Source: Trogon surrucura
Lineage: Eukaryota; Chordata; Aves; Trogoniformes; Trogonidae
Direction of reading: 5' to 3'
Length of the DNA: 64,000 nucleotides
Assembly: GCA_020746105.1 (NCBI GenBank)
Contig: CM036628.1
Coordinates: 3,048,001 to 3,112,000, forward strand
Numbering within the stretch: position 1 is the stretch's first letter; every line of letters starts with the position of its first letter. The position numbers and the translations under genes are program-made. Below the pieces are notes generated by a model, which made no database searches, was not told where the DNA came from, and was given only the letters and a program-made list of their open reading frames with translations. Of the stretch, positions 1 to 20,461 are shown one piece after another.

Positions 1-262
1 CCAAAGACACTGGGACAGACAGAGCGAGCGAGGGCAGGTTAGCTGGCAGTGTTAATGACAGCTGCAACACAAAGACTGTAATTAAATAAGAAGCCAAAGC
101 CAAACAAGCCAATGGCCTAATTCAAAAATAGCCCAAGGATCCTTCACTCCTACTGGCAAAACATGAAGATGGTTACTACCATAAACACTGCTTAGCCCTT
201 TGCAGGACCAGGCCTAAACATGGAGATCTACAGCAGAAAGCTATTTTACTCTGGGTTGAATA

Positions 263-268
263 TTTATT
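263..268 (-). promoter_or_regulatory. candidate poly(A) signal AATAAA
   Basis: AATAAA in the minus sense about 1.64 kb after the PAK3 stop, within AAATAAATA. The downstream 40 nt are not clearly GU-rich. It would give a 3' UTR of about 1.66 kb; longer forms may run past the window. Confidence 0.3.
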
Positions 269-1224
269 TTTTTTGCTCACTAGGTGGATATTGCTTCATT
301 TGCTGCTCTGAAGGTCTTTGATTAGTTGTACTTTGATTAGTTGTACTACTAACATACAGCAACAAATACTCCATGCAAATGCTTGTTCTGAGTGAAGCCA
401 CGCTGCATTTTTCTTCCAGAAACGAATAAATAAACCACAAATTGTGTACTTAAACCGTTCTGCTCCCTTACAGATCAGCTGACTCGTCGAATGCAATCCT
501 CAGTCACCTCCAGGACTCCCTCTCTCCCAGCAGCTCAGAGCTGCAGTCGACAGTGCTTGCTGTGCGCAGGACAGCGGGAAGCAGGCCGGCTCGAAGTATT
601 TCTGCAATCCGCTCCGCGTTTCGACACGTTTGCTCTCGCTCAGTGCAGAACTCCAGGTTTTAACGCGCTTTCCTCCGGAGCTGTCTGCTGCGCTGGCTTG
701 TGCACATCTTAAACTGGGGAAGGCGTCACTCCCTCCCGTTGGCCTCAGCTTCCAGGACAGAATTTGGTGCCTAAAGGACGCTCACCTGCGCGCGAGGAGC
801 CAAGAGCGATGCAGATGCTACTGACCTTTCCCAGGAGCTACGAGACGACCAGGAGAGGCGGCATCCTCAGAAGTGACAACACCGCTCCACTCCGTTCTGC
901 CCTTCTCTACTGTTGCACACACTCAAGACGGCTCATCCCACCGGCCTGGCTACGATTCACCTCGGGAGCAGCCCCACTGCCCGTTTGGCTCTGACATGGG
1001 AGGATTAGTCCGGTCCCAGGGAAAGGCAAGCACCCAGTGCCGGTCTGCTGCCGCCTGCCGCTTCCAGCCCGCGGCTGTGGATGCTGCTCTGGGCTCTGCA
1101 AGGAGCTCAGCGTCAGGCAAGGCTGGACCCGCTCTCACCTCACGTTTCTTTTACAGCTTTGCATCAGACGAGCCCTTCCTGAGCACGCTGACTGATCTTT
1201 CTGCTTTTTTTTTTTTTTTTGCAT

Positions 1225-1230
1225 TTTAAT
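1225..1230 (-). promoter_or_regulatory. candidate poly(A) signal ATTAAA
   Basis: ATTAAA in the minus sense, 680 nt after the PAK3 stop. The A-run 4 nt downstream could cause internal priming in cDNA data, so support from 3'-end reads would need care. No clear GU-rich element follows. Confidence 0.25.
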
Positions 1231-1907
1231 AAGACTCTCGTCCAGGCAAAGAGATTACAATGAGTTATACAAATCGAATTGTCAAGAACCAAAACACTAG
1301 ATATTCACAGTTGAAAGCCTGTATCTCGACAGGATGTTTTGTCTGCCCCACTCTTGATTCCTTTTTGGTTGGAAATGCAATTTCACTTTCTTCCTCATCT
1401 AGAAGTACCATGACCGGACAAATACAGGCGAGTGGGCTGTATTCAAAAGGCAGTGCAGTCTGGAGTTTATGAATGAAGGAGACCCTTCTCCAATTCCAAC
1501 CCATACCAAAAAAAAAAAAAAAAAGGGACTTTTCATCTTTAAGAAACAACCAACAATTTAAAAGTGAATGTACAGCTTATTCACAGGGTGAGAAGGAAGG
1601 GAATCTTCCAACTGAATTTGCTTTACCTTGCAAATGGTTGAGGCAGCAAAGCGTTTTCGGTCATTACCTCTCTGTCTTAAGCCCTGTTTCATCTTAAAAA
1701 TAAATTAAGGAGCCAGAAAGCAGGAAGAAGACAAATGATAACTTTTTTACTTCTTGAGGGACTGGGTTGTTCTCCCTCCTACCACCATGACTGTGACCGT
1801 TGGTTTGTTCATCCATCCATCTGTCCTGCAGCACAAGAGTTGAGGTTTTATAGAGTTTTTTCTCAGTCCTGCTCTGAGCTGGCATGGGAGAAAGCCGGTC
1901 TGAAGCG

Positions 1908-2033
<126 letters not shown>

Positions 2034-2695
2034 TTACTTTCCAAACTCAGTTACTCACAGGCTCAAGCACTATTCCTCTGGTTACCAGGAATACGCAGAA
2101 ATGGGACCGAGGGGACCATCTGCACCTGCGTCTCCACGTCCAGTACCTTGCTATCACAGGGAAGCATGGCTCATAATCCTATTAATCCATTTATCAAAGT
2201 GTCTTCAGCTTGCTGGGATTTTTACCCTGCCAGCGCTCTGGGAATGCTGCTTGCTGTGCCAGGGCCTCGCTCCTTTCAGACAACTCAGAATACTTACTTA
2301 GGTTTCTGGTTTTTAAAGACGTGGGCTATTTTAAGTGTCAAAAAAAATGAGCAGCGTAAGCCATTCCTCGGGGAACCCCAAGGAAATGTTTATCCCAGTA
2401 GCATTTAGGCCCACGTGTTGTTCCGAAGGCCACTGAGGTGCAGGTTTTCAGCACCAAGACAAGCGCAGGGAGACACGTGGCAGAGCACTGACGGGCTGGG
2501 CTCGGGGTTGCAGTGAGAGCAGTGTCGCCATCCCACCCCCTGACCCTCCTGTGCTGGCTGGCACCTTCACAGCAGGGTCACGACTTCTTGTCTGCCACAA
2601 AACCTGGCAGGAAACCTGTAGCAGTTCTCATCTCCTCAACCGTGCTGGGCAGCAAATGGAGCTGGGACAAGTCCCACTCAACTGTCCCTGTTTCA

Positions 2696-2753
2696 GTGGC
2701 AGAAATCTCTAAAAGTGGGGCTCGGTGGCAGAAACCTCCAAGAGCGGGGCAGG
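2696..2753. repeat. 29-bp imperfect tandem duplication
   Basis: Two adjacent units (2696-2724, 2725-2753), each beginning GTGGCAGAAA and sharing the AGTGGGG/AGCGGGG end, with a handful of substitutions. Confidence 0.7.
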
Positions 2754-2969
2754 GTGGACAAGCGAGGTTTGCTCTGATGCTCACAGTGAGCACCCCACAA
2801 CCCCCTTCCTCCCCACAGCCAAATCTCCAACTGGTTTCACTGGGTTCCCCACTGGTCGTCTCTCTGTGTGGGGTAGTCACCAACACTCTTTCAGGCTTCC
2901 GCACCTGCTGCAGTTGCACTACAGTTATTTTGCCACAGCGTAAAACGGGATATACTACCAAAATACAAA

Positions 2970-3382
2970 ACAGGGCACAAAAATGATCAGAGGGCTGGAA
3001 CACCTCTCCTGTGAGCACAGGCTATTCAGCCTGGAGAAGAGAAAGCTCCAGGCAGACCTTATAGGGGCCTTCCAGTGCTTAAAGAGAGCCTGTAAAAAAG
3101 ACAAGGACAATCTTTTTAACAGGGCCTGTTGCAACAGGATGAGGCGTAATGGTTTTAAATGAGGAGAGGGTAGATTTAGACTGGGTAGAATGAAGAGATT
3201 TTTTACACTGAGGGTGGCGAAACACTGGACCAGGTTGCCCGGAGAGGTGGCAAAAGCCCCGTCGCTGGAAACATTCAAGGCTCTGAGCAGCCTGACCTAG
3301 TGGAAGACGTCCCTGCTCGCTGCAGCGGCACTAGATGACCTTTAAAAGTCCTTTCCAAGCCAAACCATTCTATGATTCTACT
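2970..3382 (+). mobile_element. CR1 LINE 3' fragment
   Basis: Shows the CR1 3' region in the plus sense: 'agcctggagaagag', 'ggttgcccggagaggtggc', 'ctagatgacctt', 'tccaagccaaaccattctatgattc'. Diverged with small indels, non-coding, 5'-truncated. Antisense to PAK3. Confidence 0.85.
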
Positions 3383-3384
3383 TA

Positions 3385-11072
<7,688 letters not shown>

Positions 11073-12345
11073 CTAAAACGACATTGAAGACCATTAACTC
11101 GAGCAGTCTGTTGGCAGGTGGAGTCAGTGTTTTTGGAACGTCGTAGCAGCGCTCTGCCAAACTGTCTGGCCGTTAGACGGAAGAGCCGAGCAACTCGCAT
11201 GGCAGCACCCTATTTCTCTGCTAGCTTGGGTGCTAGTTACAGGACACACACGTTTTTTGCCTTGTAAAATCCGTAAAAACGGTCTTTAAACTATCAAGCA
11301 CAAATCTCAAAGGGTCTTAGTTTACGACCACTATTCTTATTCGTGCATTTTTTGCAAGCGGGAAGCGATTTCTTTACTGTGAAAATAGATAAAAACAGCT
11401 GGCGGTACTTCAGCGAATATGTGATTTTTGATGGTTGTGTCAGCAACTGCTGTTGTTCCTGACTTGACTGCATAACCAAAGGAAAACACGTCTGTACACT
11501 ACGGATAAAATGCCATACTAAAAAGATCATTAAGGTTACACACAGAAAAAACCCACAATCCCAGCGCTTCCTCACTTCGTAGATTTTGATTTTGCAACTC
11601 TGAGTAACATTCTTTAGCACAGTTTACTTTTGCAATTATTTCCTGTGTTTAAAAAAAAAAAAAATCCATACTACGGTACTTTATGCCCTGGGTTATAAGC
11701 AGGGCTCAGGGCTTTCAGATCCCTTGCAGACCTCTATCGAAGAGCAGCTACACAGCCCAGCACTGCAGGTGGATGAGAAACTACCGGTAAGATTCAGACG
11801 TATTTGCCGTCAGCCAGAAACAATAAATCAGAATTTAAACTGCCCCAAAGGGCAATATGGGGAATCTGTGACCACCCTTAGGGTTCTCCTGAGGCCTCTC
11901 AGTATCACAGATCTTTGGATTTTACAGTTTGTATTGCTAACTGATCTATGGCCAGGTCCACGGGCAGATTTTACGCGCTACATGTATAAATTTAGATGGT
12001 ATGTATAGACCAACATTCTCTGTGACAGCACAACTTCACGCACGCTGGAGACTGAAGATGTAACAATTTCCTAAACCGATACATTTACACCCGCAATAAA
12101 AATTATATAGTTTTTATCAGGCCTGAAAGCTTGCTGGGATTTCTTTTACAGATTTCTCACGATTCGGGAGATGATGGAACACGGTACCAGGCGGGCACCA
12201 ACAATACTGTGCAGAGCACCAACCTGTTCTGGCGGCAGAGTAAGTAAAAAACCAATTCTCTTACAACTGGTCTTAAAATATAGGGACGAAGCACTGGCAG
12301 AGGGGAAAGCCCTGAGCAACACGTGCTGGGGCTGCTGAGGCTCAC
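11073..12345 (-). other. PAK3 intron 9
   Basis: 1.27 kb GT-AG intron. A-run near 11650-11664; otherwise unique sequence with nothing recognised. Confidence 0.9.
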
Positions 12346-12394
12346 CTCTTGTCCCGTGGCGATGTCGATCGCTGTATAAACAGTTCCCGACGCC
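12346..12394 (-). CDS. PAK3: PAK3 coding exon 9: glycine loop (residues 291-307)
   Basis: 49 nt, acceptor ttctag, donor GAG|GTGAGC. It completes G291, then ASGTVYTAIDIATGQE. With the previous exon it forms the GQGASGTV nucleotide-binding loop. Mammalian text has L where this has I in VYTAIDIATGQE, a conservative change. The exon is the second shortest that cannot be skipped without a frameshift. Confidence 0.95.
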
Positions 12395-15300
12395 CTAGAA
12401 ACAGAGCAGCGGTGAAGAAATGAGAAGGGGTTTAGTCCCTGCGAGTGAAAGCGAGCCCAGATCCCAGATCTCTGCTGCCCGGAGCGTTTATAAACCGCCT
12501 TTGTTCCCGCACAGGCAGAGCATCCAGGAGAAACCTCAAGTCCAACACGAAGAAAAAGGGCTGGTGCAAATCTCAAATGTACCTATTTTAGTACTAAATA
12601 TTATTTTATTTTAATTCAGACCTTATGAGAGGATGTTCACAAATATTAATCAATTTTAGCCAGTTTTGCCTTTTTTTTTTTCTTTTTGAGTCTGTGTTTT
12701 TTTTTCTTTTCCCTGGGAAGGTAACATACAGTCTATCTGTGCCTTCTCAAACACCTTTTTTGCATCTATCTGCAAAATTGAGGCGGCACCATCGCAGTCA
12801 CGCCGAGAACCCTGAATACGTGTGACACCATCTGAGGAAAGGATCTAGACACGGCTTTTCCCAGCGTGCAGGGAGACTCTTCTCCAGCCACCCTCGAAGT
12901 CACAGCTCGAGCAGGTTAAGGCATATATTGCTTCACACACAGATGGGGAACCACACAAAACAGACGATCCTTAGAAAGCTGCTTTGTGTGCCAAGAGCTG
13001 CACCGGACACGGGTTCTGCATTGTGCTTCTGTGGCAGACAGAGGTTGTGCTGTTTAGAAATAAAGGACAAGCTCATCACCTGCAGACTGGACACTGAGGG
13101 GGTTTGTTTGCCACCTGCCTCTCCTTGAAAAAAAAAAAAGTTTCTTCCCTTGTAACAATGTGATGGGCTGGAAAGGAGGAAAACCCTTTTGGGTGTAAAA
13201 GCAACCGTGGGCTTGTAAATCCTGATGAGGTTTCCTTCTGAGCTAAAGCACAGGTTTACGCCGCTGTCGTTTACGGAGGCCGTGGCTGCGCAGGCGGGGA
13301 GGCAAGGGAGAGCCAGGGCGGGAGTTCTGAGAAGCGGGAAGACGCGTCCGGCAAGTGTCCCACTGACTGGAAATGCCCAAATCAGTTTCCTTGTTTTCAC
13401 ACGATCCCTCGGCTTTTTTTGTTTACCTGCGGGCTGAAATATCTCTGAAGCATTTTAATCCAACAGGCACCAGAGACTGTATGTCAGTGTTAAGAACAAT
13501 GTTCTCATTGGGCACGCTACGTATTCTTTTCATATAAATGCAAATGCATTTCCCTATGACTAATTGTCGAGATTAATCCAATTTGTTTTCATAAAAAGCC
13601 AACACCATTTATTCAGACTTGCTAACACTGTGCTGTACCCTCCTGAGCAAAGTCCTGTCAGGGTTTATTTAAAAACAGCTATTTAAATTCGGATGCTTTT
13701 GGTATGCTCCAGGCCATCTGTGAGGAGTTTAGATAAAGGTGAGCAATTTAAATAAAGCTGTGAATTAATTGCAAGGGCTCTGTGATTCTGCGCTACGAAC
13801 TTCTATTTCTAAGCAACTATCATTTCTGATTTGTATCTAACTTAAACGCTTCTGCGATATTTTGGTTTTAATGCAGCCAGGTGAGTGCCAGGGCCCACGG
13901 TTAGATCTGGGGCGCTGCGATGCAGGGTGGTACCAGTTAAAAAAAACCAACCTGAAGCCAGGCTGCTCACAGCTCCGTATTAATTTGTCTTTCCAGCAGG
14001 AGCTAACACCGCTTCAGCAAACACAGCCTCTTTATCAAGCACTAGCTAACCGGGTTTCCTCCGGTGTCAGCAGCATTTTCAGTCCTCGACTGGAGAAGGA
14101 CAACAAACCAGAGCTGCCCTGTTCTTCAGCACAAGCATTGCTGACTCTCGCTCATCGTGAAGCTGTTTATTAACTCACCAAGCCATGAAGTGCTACGTGC
14201 TGGTCAAGCTGCTTTTCCTTACGTAAGAAGCCGCTCTCCACCTGCAATTCTCTGAGCAGCCACGTCTCCTGCTGCCTTGCAGTGTTCTCACCAGCTGCCA
14301 CTGAAAAACTGCTCCCTTCCAACCCGACCGGTGCCTTCGGCACGAGCGCACCCAGCTCCCTGCCAAGGCGGGCGGCTCAGGAACCGGCATCAACCAAGCA
14401 CATCAGCACCGTCCCAGGCAGCGCATCTCAGCCCAGCCCTGCCGCGCATGCCATCCCCAGCCACGCCGCAGTCTGCTTCCTCCTGACCATTCTGTTCAAC
14501 TACCTCTGTGAGGATTTTTTTCTTTCCTTTAGGATCTTTGCCCATTACTGTAAACTGACCTGCGGCATTACAGGCAGGAGCTGGTTAGGGCAGCACCCTC
14601 ACTTTTCTGTAAGAAGGGCACGCAATCTTCAGGCTGTTACTAAAAGCTGGAGGAAATCACTTTAGATGTGTTTTTAGGCCACATATGAGCCACGTGCCTT
14701 TCCACAAGTTATTGAGGTACCTTTGTACAAGCTCACTCCTAGGACTGTCAAAATAAAAGATTGCGCGGGTGATGGTCATATTCTCACGGTGACAGCAGCA
14801 ATCTGCTTCACACACACGTTTGTTCTGACTCTCGCTTCTTCAGCTGACACTTATAGCTGTGCCAGCTCTCACAAGATAAGTGTCCACTGACATTTTACAA
14901 ACAACAACAGGAACAAACGCTTCGGGTAGAAAGCAAGCCGGAATCTCAGAAAGGATTGTTTAAACAATGAAAGGAGCAGAAACACCTTCGCCCTACCAAA
15001 CAGGACACATCTATGATAAAGCCTGCCGGAGAAATACGTATCAGTTGTAGGTCAGGAACAAGCCACCCTGAGTTCAAACCTCAGAGACAGCGAAGGCAGA
15101 AAAAACATGTCCTCATGTCAGTAAATAGTTCCTGTCGTACACCGACAGCAGCGTGATCCCGGCGTTACACCGACGGTGCTGGCCCTCCTGGAATCACAAC
15201 ACAGCCAAGGAAATTTTGACTGAGCAGGGAGTCTGTCTGTATTTAAAATGCAAGGCAGGCACCTACTTCTGACGCAATTTCTTTTGGGTTTGCCTCCTCA

Positions 15301-15996
15301 CATATTTCAAAATCAATTCCGCCGGCAGCAAGCAAAGTTGGGGTTCAAAAGGGAATAGCTCGGTTTATTATTTTCAGTAAACAACTAAAACCTGCAGGAT
15401 CCACGACTGGTCTCCCATCAGGCAGATAATTCATCTCCTCATCAAGTACTTTGTGCGTCGACATTGTGTTTATTATTGAATTCTTGTTTTTTATCAACTC
15501 TGTTAGGAAAGAGAGCTTATTATTTAATCCCTTGGTTTCAATTTCTAAACTATGTGCTTATAACTCTGATCACCGAATGTTTTCCAAGCAAAACACTTGA
15601 AAGGAATGTTATTGAGAACTGTTATTTATCTGACACCTATCAGGTGGTAAGTAGCTCGCTCAGGCAATAAAATTTTTTCTCCTTCCTTTCACATGGTCCT
15701 ATTATTTTGTGATATACAAAAAATATTTACCCTAAGAAAAGCAAACGGGTGCCACATACTTCAGGGACAGTAGATCTTTCAGGTCGTGCTCCTTACTGCA
15801 GACAAGACGTTGCCAGCATCGAGTTGCCTTTGATGATTTGTTCTGACCAGTTATAAATTCTGACCGCTACTGAGAGACAGGAAAATCTAAACCCAGTGTC
15901 TGAACATGTTTGGAGCTTCCCACACTTCACGCTTGAGATTACACCAGCAAAACACCGGGCTCGTGTCTCTGCATAAGTAACTGTGATCGGACTTAC
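12395..15996 (-). other. PAK3 intron 8
   Basis: 3.6 kb GT-AG intron. No CR1 copy seen. The AT-rich block 13440-13860 carries a POU octamer and a TTAATCC motif (see separate entry). Otherwise nothing recognised. Confidence 0.9.
13440..13860. promoter_or_regulatory. possible intronic enhancer block
   Basis: Repeat-free AT-rich block with an exact octamer ATGCAAAT at 13538-13545 (POU-type site), TTAATCC at 13573-13579 (OTX/PITX-type) and several TTTAAAT/TTAATT cores. Inference only: motif density in an intron of a neural gene. No conservation data are available here. Confidence 0.25.
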
Positions 15997-16060
15997 CCTT
16001 GGCCAATTTTTTCAAAGCGAGTGTATTTCTTCTTGGGATCTCCCACACTCACAATGCTCC
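15997..16060 (-). CDS. PAK3: PAK3 coding exon 8: start of kinase domain (residues 270-291)
   Basis: 64 nt, acceptor ttctttcag, donor GG|GTAAGT. It completes R270, then SIVSVGDPKKKYTRFEKIGQ and the first two bases of G291. It holds the N-lobe first beta strand (YTRFEKIGQG) and the start of the glycine-rich ATP loop. Too short to stand out as an ORF; placed by homology and phase. Confidence 0.96.
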
Positions 16061-16847
16061 CTGAAAGAAAGGAAGAGGCTCATTTAAAAATGGAGATACG
16101 ACCTTCCAGTCGATCAGAAACGCAGCCTCACTGCCCGGGGGTGTGAGCCACTTGTAGCCTGCTGGGTAACAGCGACAGCCCAGGCAGCTCCGCAGCACGG
16201 GTGGCATCTACAAAGATTCATTTTCTACTGCCCTTTGGAGAGTTACTTTGACAGAAAACTTAGGAACAGGGAGAAACAGGAGACAGCAGAAAAGAGCAAG
16301 TACCAATGCAAGTGTCTGCTGTCTACAAACATTAGTGAGAGCTGGAACAACAGAGCCTTTATCTTCTTAGGAGTAACAAACAAAAATTGCGTGATTCAAC
16401 AGAAGGTTTAGTACTTCTGAGGATTAAATGCACCTTGGGTTCTGGAATCCGTTTTTATGAACGGGTGCCATTGTCCGAACAGCAAGAACATTGGAAAGTG
16501 TTTCCAGGAGGAGATCTTCGCAACCTTTCACCAGTTTGCCAGAAGAACGCCTTTCTGTTTTTAAAGACCGGCCGCACAAACGAGATGCTGATAATGTCAC
16601 GGGTGCAGGGGAGGAGATTCCGAAGGTGGGACGGGATGGATGCTGCCGCCTCCCGGCAGCTCTGTGCTGCAGCGGCAGGAAGGCAGAGCCGGAACGGCCG
16701 GCACGGCACAGCTCACGGGTCACTGAAAGCTAAATTTAAAGCACGAGAAGCTTGAGGCCTTCGTGCCTACTCAGAAGTGCAGACAGTCTGAACGGGAAGG
16801 AAAGAAGGCGGTAATTAGGATACTGCGTTTGTGTCGAACGAGAGACA

Positions 16848-16912
16848 AAATCATAGAACGGCCTAGGCTGGAAGGGACCTTAGACATCATTTAATCCAAC
16901 CTCCCTCTGATA
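16848..16912 (-). mobile_element. CR1 LINE 3' end, very short
   Basis: Reverse-sense CR1 tail: 'aatcatagaacggcctaggc' then 'tggaagggacctta', then 'atttaatccaacctccctct'. About 65 bp, so almost completely 5'-truncated. Confidence 0.85.
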
Positions 16913-19905
16913 AACAATTAAAAAACCAATATTGTTTTTTCTAGTCTGGTAATTTCCCAGATAAAATACAAGCATTGATGCCCAAGGTGCTGGCTCGAAG
17001 CAAAACGACTTCTGAAGACCTAACTTGGAATGTACATCACTGAAATACTTTAAGAAGCTTAGCTCAGGAGGAAAGAGTTCCAACGTTTCGCGGCATATTT
17101 CGTTTGACTGATCTGGCAGTATTCCTGCATCGCAAATCCAAGCTTATCCTTATCTGTTCACCTGTGGATCCGCAACAAAACGAGGTGATGTGCCATTCAC
17201 TGCAAGTCGTAACAAACGCCCCGTTTCCTCGCCCAGGCCATTCCTCTGGAGCTGAGGGCTTCAGCATCCACACGGACACCCAAGCCAGGCACCCTGCTTG
17301 CCAGCGGGGCAAGAAGACAGGGCATCAACACCACCGCGTACACTCCCTGCTAAACCAACCTTGCCGGCCCTGGCACGGTCGCTAACGGGAGCTGGAGGAG
17401 AAGAGGTTCCCAGCACCCTGGGAGCATCAGCCAGCGCTCGCTGCTGAGCGGTCCCACCTCACTGTGCCCATCTGCAAGAGTTAAGAGTAAACCGGACTGT
17501 CTGGAGTCCGAGCCAAGGACGTAAATTTGCTGGTTAATTTTTCGTAGTTTCATCTCACTGAAATGTATAACGTAAAACAAAGCTTGCATTCTGCTCCTTT
17601 ATAGTGGACCTCCACTACGAAATAACTCTTCAGCGAAAAAGAACATGACCCAGTGGACTCCGGGACTCCTTTTTATCCACCTGGAAGAAGGGATGTGAGA
17701 TGGGAAAGTGTCACTCACGCCGCTGAGCTGAACCATCCCCCGGGCAGGGATCCCCATGAGACTCCGCAGCACTAAACCGAATGCTGCCGTAACCCAGAGC
17801 TGGGCTGGAAAACAGGAAAAACACCGCGTGGTCGGTGCCTGGCCAGGTGCTATTTTCAGCAGGCTACTGGAACTGTGTATCTATAGAACAGGTACCACTA
17901 GTCCATGCAAGTTTGCGTTAGAAAAGAATGAAGAAAAAGACTGCAGGGCAAATATTTTTTTTTTAAAAAAAAGAATTTTCCAAATTTTCCTCTGATTTTG
18001 CAGTTCAGTTTTCTGGAGTTTTTCCTCGAAATGTGAGGAGCTGCTTTCACAAGTTAGTTGTCTGTGGCTGGATTCCTGGATTCCCTTAAGCCAATCCATA
18101 TCAAATAAAACAGCATTAAAAAAAAAAAAATCAACAAAGTGACTGGTATGCGGCTCCGGTTCAGAGAAGCACTCCCTGCTCTGGACGAAAGATAAACATA
18201 TCAGCTATTTTGATGTCTTTAAGCACTTTATCGGGCCCAAATTAGGTGGATAAGAAAGCAGAATTGGGCCATTTCTGTTTTATAATTACTGTGGAACATA
18301 TTCACGATTTCATTACGGACAGACTTCTGTTTGATCTTATCTCAATATTACAGGCTTTACTCCCTAGCAAAACTTGGAATGAAAGGGGCTCTAAAAAAAC
18401 CCAACGTATTTCGAGCAGAAAAGAATTATGAATGTAATTTGAGATAAAAGAGGGCAGGGGACACCTTTCTAAAACTAGCATAAAATGGTCTGGGGGGGGA
18501 AGTAGGCACGGTGGCAAAGTGCTACGGGTTAAACAAAACCAAAACCATCGCACACGCTTAAATGTAATTAGGCCAGGTCGACAACAAAAAAGCATCACCC
18601 CCGTTTTCAGACAGCTTCACGAAAGCACAAAAAGATTTTCACTGTCCACATCACAATTTGCCCAAGGCAAATCGTCAGACCTCGCTCACTTGGTATTGAA
18701 TTCTCAAGGAAGAAAAAGCACAAAGGCAGGGAAGGTTTCAATGATATCACCCACAATAACTCAAGGGCTCGGTCCTAATCTAGCAGACACAGAAACCTGA
18801 ATAAATGACACGTATCCTCAACGTTCATGTATGCAGGGTACCTGCAGATCGCGCAGTGGAAGCCTGCCTCACACGTTTAGCCTCAGCTGAAGAAGCGATA
18901 ATTCCTCCCTTTATAAGCTCTGTTCTGGAATTTATTTCATTGTGCCCTCAGCTAAAGCTACTGAACTCATCCCTTGGATACTCCCTAATGGTGCTGAGAT
19001 TCGGTTCCTCATAGCCCTGTCAACCTGCAGAAAACTCGATGCAAGCCGCTGAAGTCCCAGAGCTAAGGAAGGTTTCAGCCTCTGCGGTCACGGCAGCCGC
19101 CAGCGACAGGGCAGGTACGACAGAAAGGTTGGTCCAGCACAAGAACGAGCGTCGACAACCTCTGTGAAGACGCTACAGCCAGAGCGCACCGCCCTGGCAA
19201 GCAGCTGCCCCCAACAAAGACAGAGCGTTACCTGCTTTGAGGTCAAACACAAGGAGGTTTGGATCAATCCCCTTTTTGTCCGTTAGCGGTAGGAGACGCC
19301 GAGTCAACTGGGCCGTGTTACAAACCCAGCCAATTTATCATCTGAGAAGGCAGCGCTGGCAGCCGTTAGTGCAAGAGGCAGATTAAATTGGTCGTACCGC
19401 AGAATCGTGAAAGGCTTGATGTGTCTTCCCAGAGTATGATCTGCGCGGGGGTTTTTGGGCCAACCATTAGGATTCTAATGGCATTAACGGGCTGGGAATT
19501 AGCTGTGACAAAGTGCCATGTATCTGAGGAATATACGGTGGATGTGCTGGAAGCTGGCTTCTGAGAAACGCCTGCAGTGCAGTTTTACCTGATCACGCCA
19601 CAGAGATGTGTCTCTTTGACACATCTTTATAAGCGTAAAGCTAAGAAATAAAATGAGGATTGTTATAAAAGTATTTGGGGGTGGGAGGAGGGAATGACAC
19701 TGAAAATACCCACTCCTCACTATCCACGGTGTCAACTGATGTTCTGTCAAAGGAATTCTGGCAAAGAAAAACATAGCATTATCAGGAAGATGAAAGCTGA
19801 TGTGTTAGAAGTAGTAGTAGCAACAACAATTATAAAAGCAGAATATCTGGGGCAGGAGAGCTCCTCGAGGCTGAAGAAATCAGCTTAGCGGTGTAGCTGT
19901 CTACT

Positions 19906-19950
19906 GGTCAAAAAAAACAAACCAAACCAAACAAAAATAAAACAAAAAAA
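19906..19950. repeat. CAAAC/A-rich low-complexity patch
   Basis: Runs of A broken by single C and CC, such as AAACCAAACCAAACAAAA. Simple sequence; no function implied. Confidence 0.8.
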
Positions 19951-20292
19951 GCCAAGACTCAACAGATTGCTGCAAAGTATTTTGGCTCCCATGACCGGTG
20001 AGAAGTCAGGAATCTAAAGAGGATTTAGGAACTCAAATATTCAGTTTAAACTGGCCACCAACACACAGGAGTTCACTGGGTCGTTCACTAGGTTACAGCC
20101 TTCTGCTCAACCAGAAGCAATCTCCGCTTTTGCCTTCAGCGTTGACGGAAGCTCTGGCAAATCCAGCACCATCACAGCTGCCCTCGGAGGCAGGAGGAAT
20201 ACCCAGAGCGCTCCCTCGCTTCCTCTAAGCACAAGAACAGTCGGTGTAGGGAGTCGTCAGTGACTCCGTGACACCAAACCGAGGACGAACAG

Positions 20293-20390
20293 TCACAGAA
20301 TCCCAGAATTGTTGAGGCTGGAGAAGACCTCTTTGGATCCAGCCACCCAAGCAGTTCCTAACCCAGGCAAGTCCATGCCCGTCCAGGCAC
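20293..20390 (-). mobile_element. CR1 LINE 3' end
   Basis: Reverse-sense CR1 tail: 'tcacagaatcccagaattgt' then 'tgaggctggagaagacctct' and 'ggatccagcc'. Diverged; the inner boundary near 20390 is approximate. Confidence 0.75.
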
Positions 20391-20461
20391 ACGGGTACAA
20401 ACAACCCCGAGACACGCGCACCGGCCGCTGCTTTATCAGACCACGAACGCAGAGTACGTAC

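Larger units (their letters stand above)
1..1907 (-). other. PAK3 3' UTR and/or downstream flank
   Basis: Sequence after the PAK3 stop. No other gene seen. In the minus sense there is an ATTAAA at 1230-1225 followed closely by a 16-nt A-run (plus-strand T-run 1205-1220), and an AATAAA at 268-263. Neither has a convincing GU-rich element after it, so the mRNA end cannot be fixed and may lie beyond base 1. A GC-richer, CpG-containing part spans about 500-1140. A 17-nt A-run on the plus strand lies near 1507-1524. Confidence 0.6.
16061..20461 (-). other. PAK3 intron 7
   Basis: 4.4 kb GT-AG intron. Holds two short CR1 ends (16848-16912, 20293-20390), a T-run/A-run pair at about 17957-17973, and a CAAAC-rich low-complexity patch at 19906-19950. 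Confidence 0.9.

Noticed and set aside
2578-3018. 146-residue open frame on the minus strand
   Set aside because: Runs from unique intron sequence into the CR1 fragment; no known domain and lies within PAK3 intron 14.
19906-19950. CAAAC repeats as a CRISPR-like or telomere-like array
   Set aside because: Irregular low-complexity A-rich DNA with no spacers and no constant unit.
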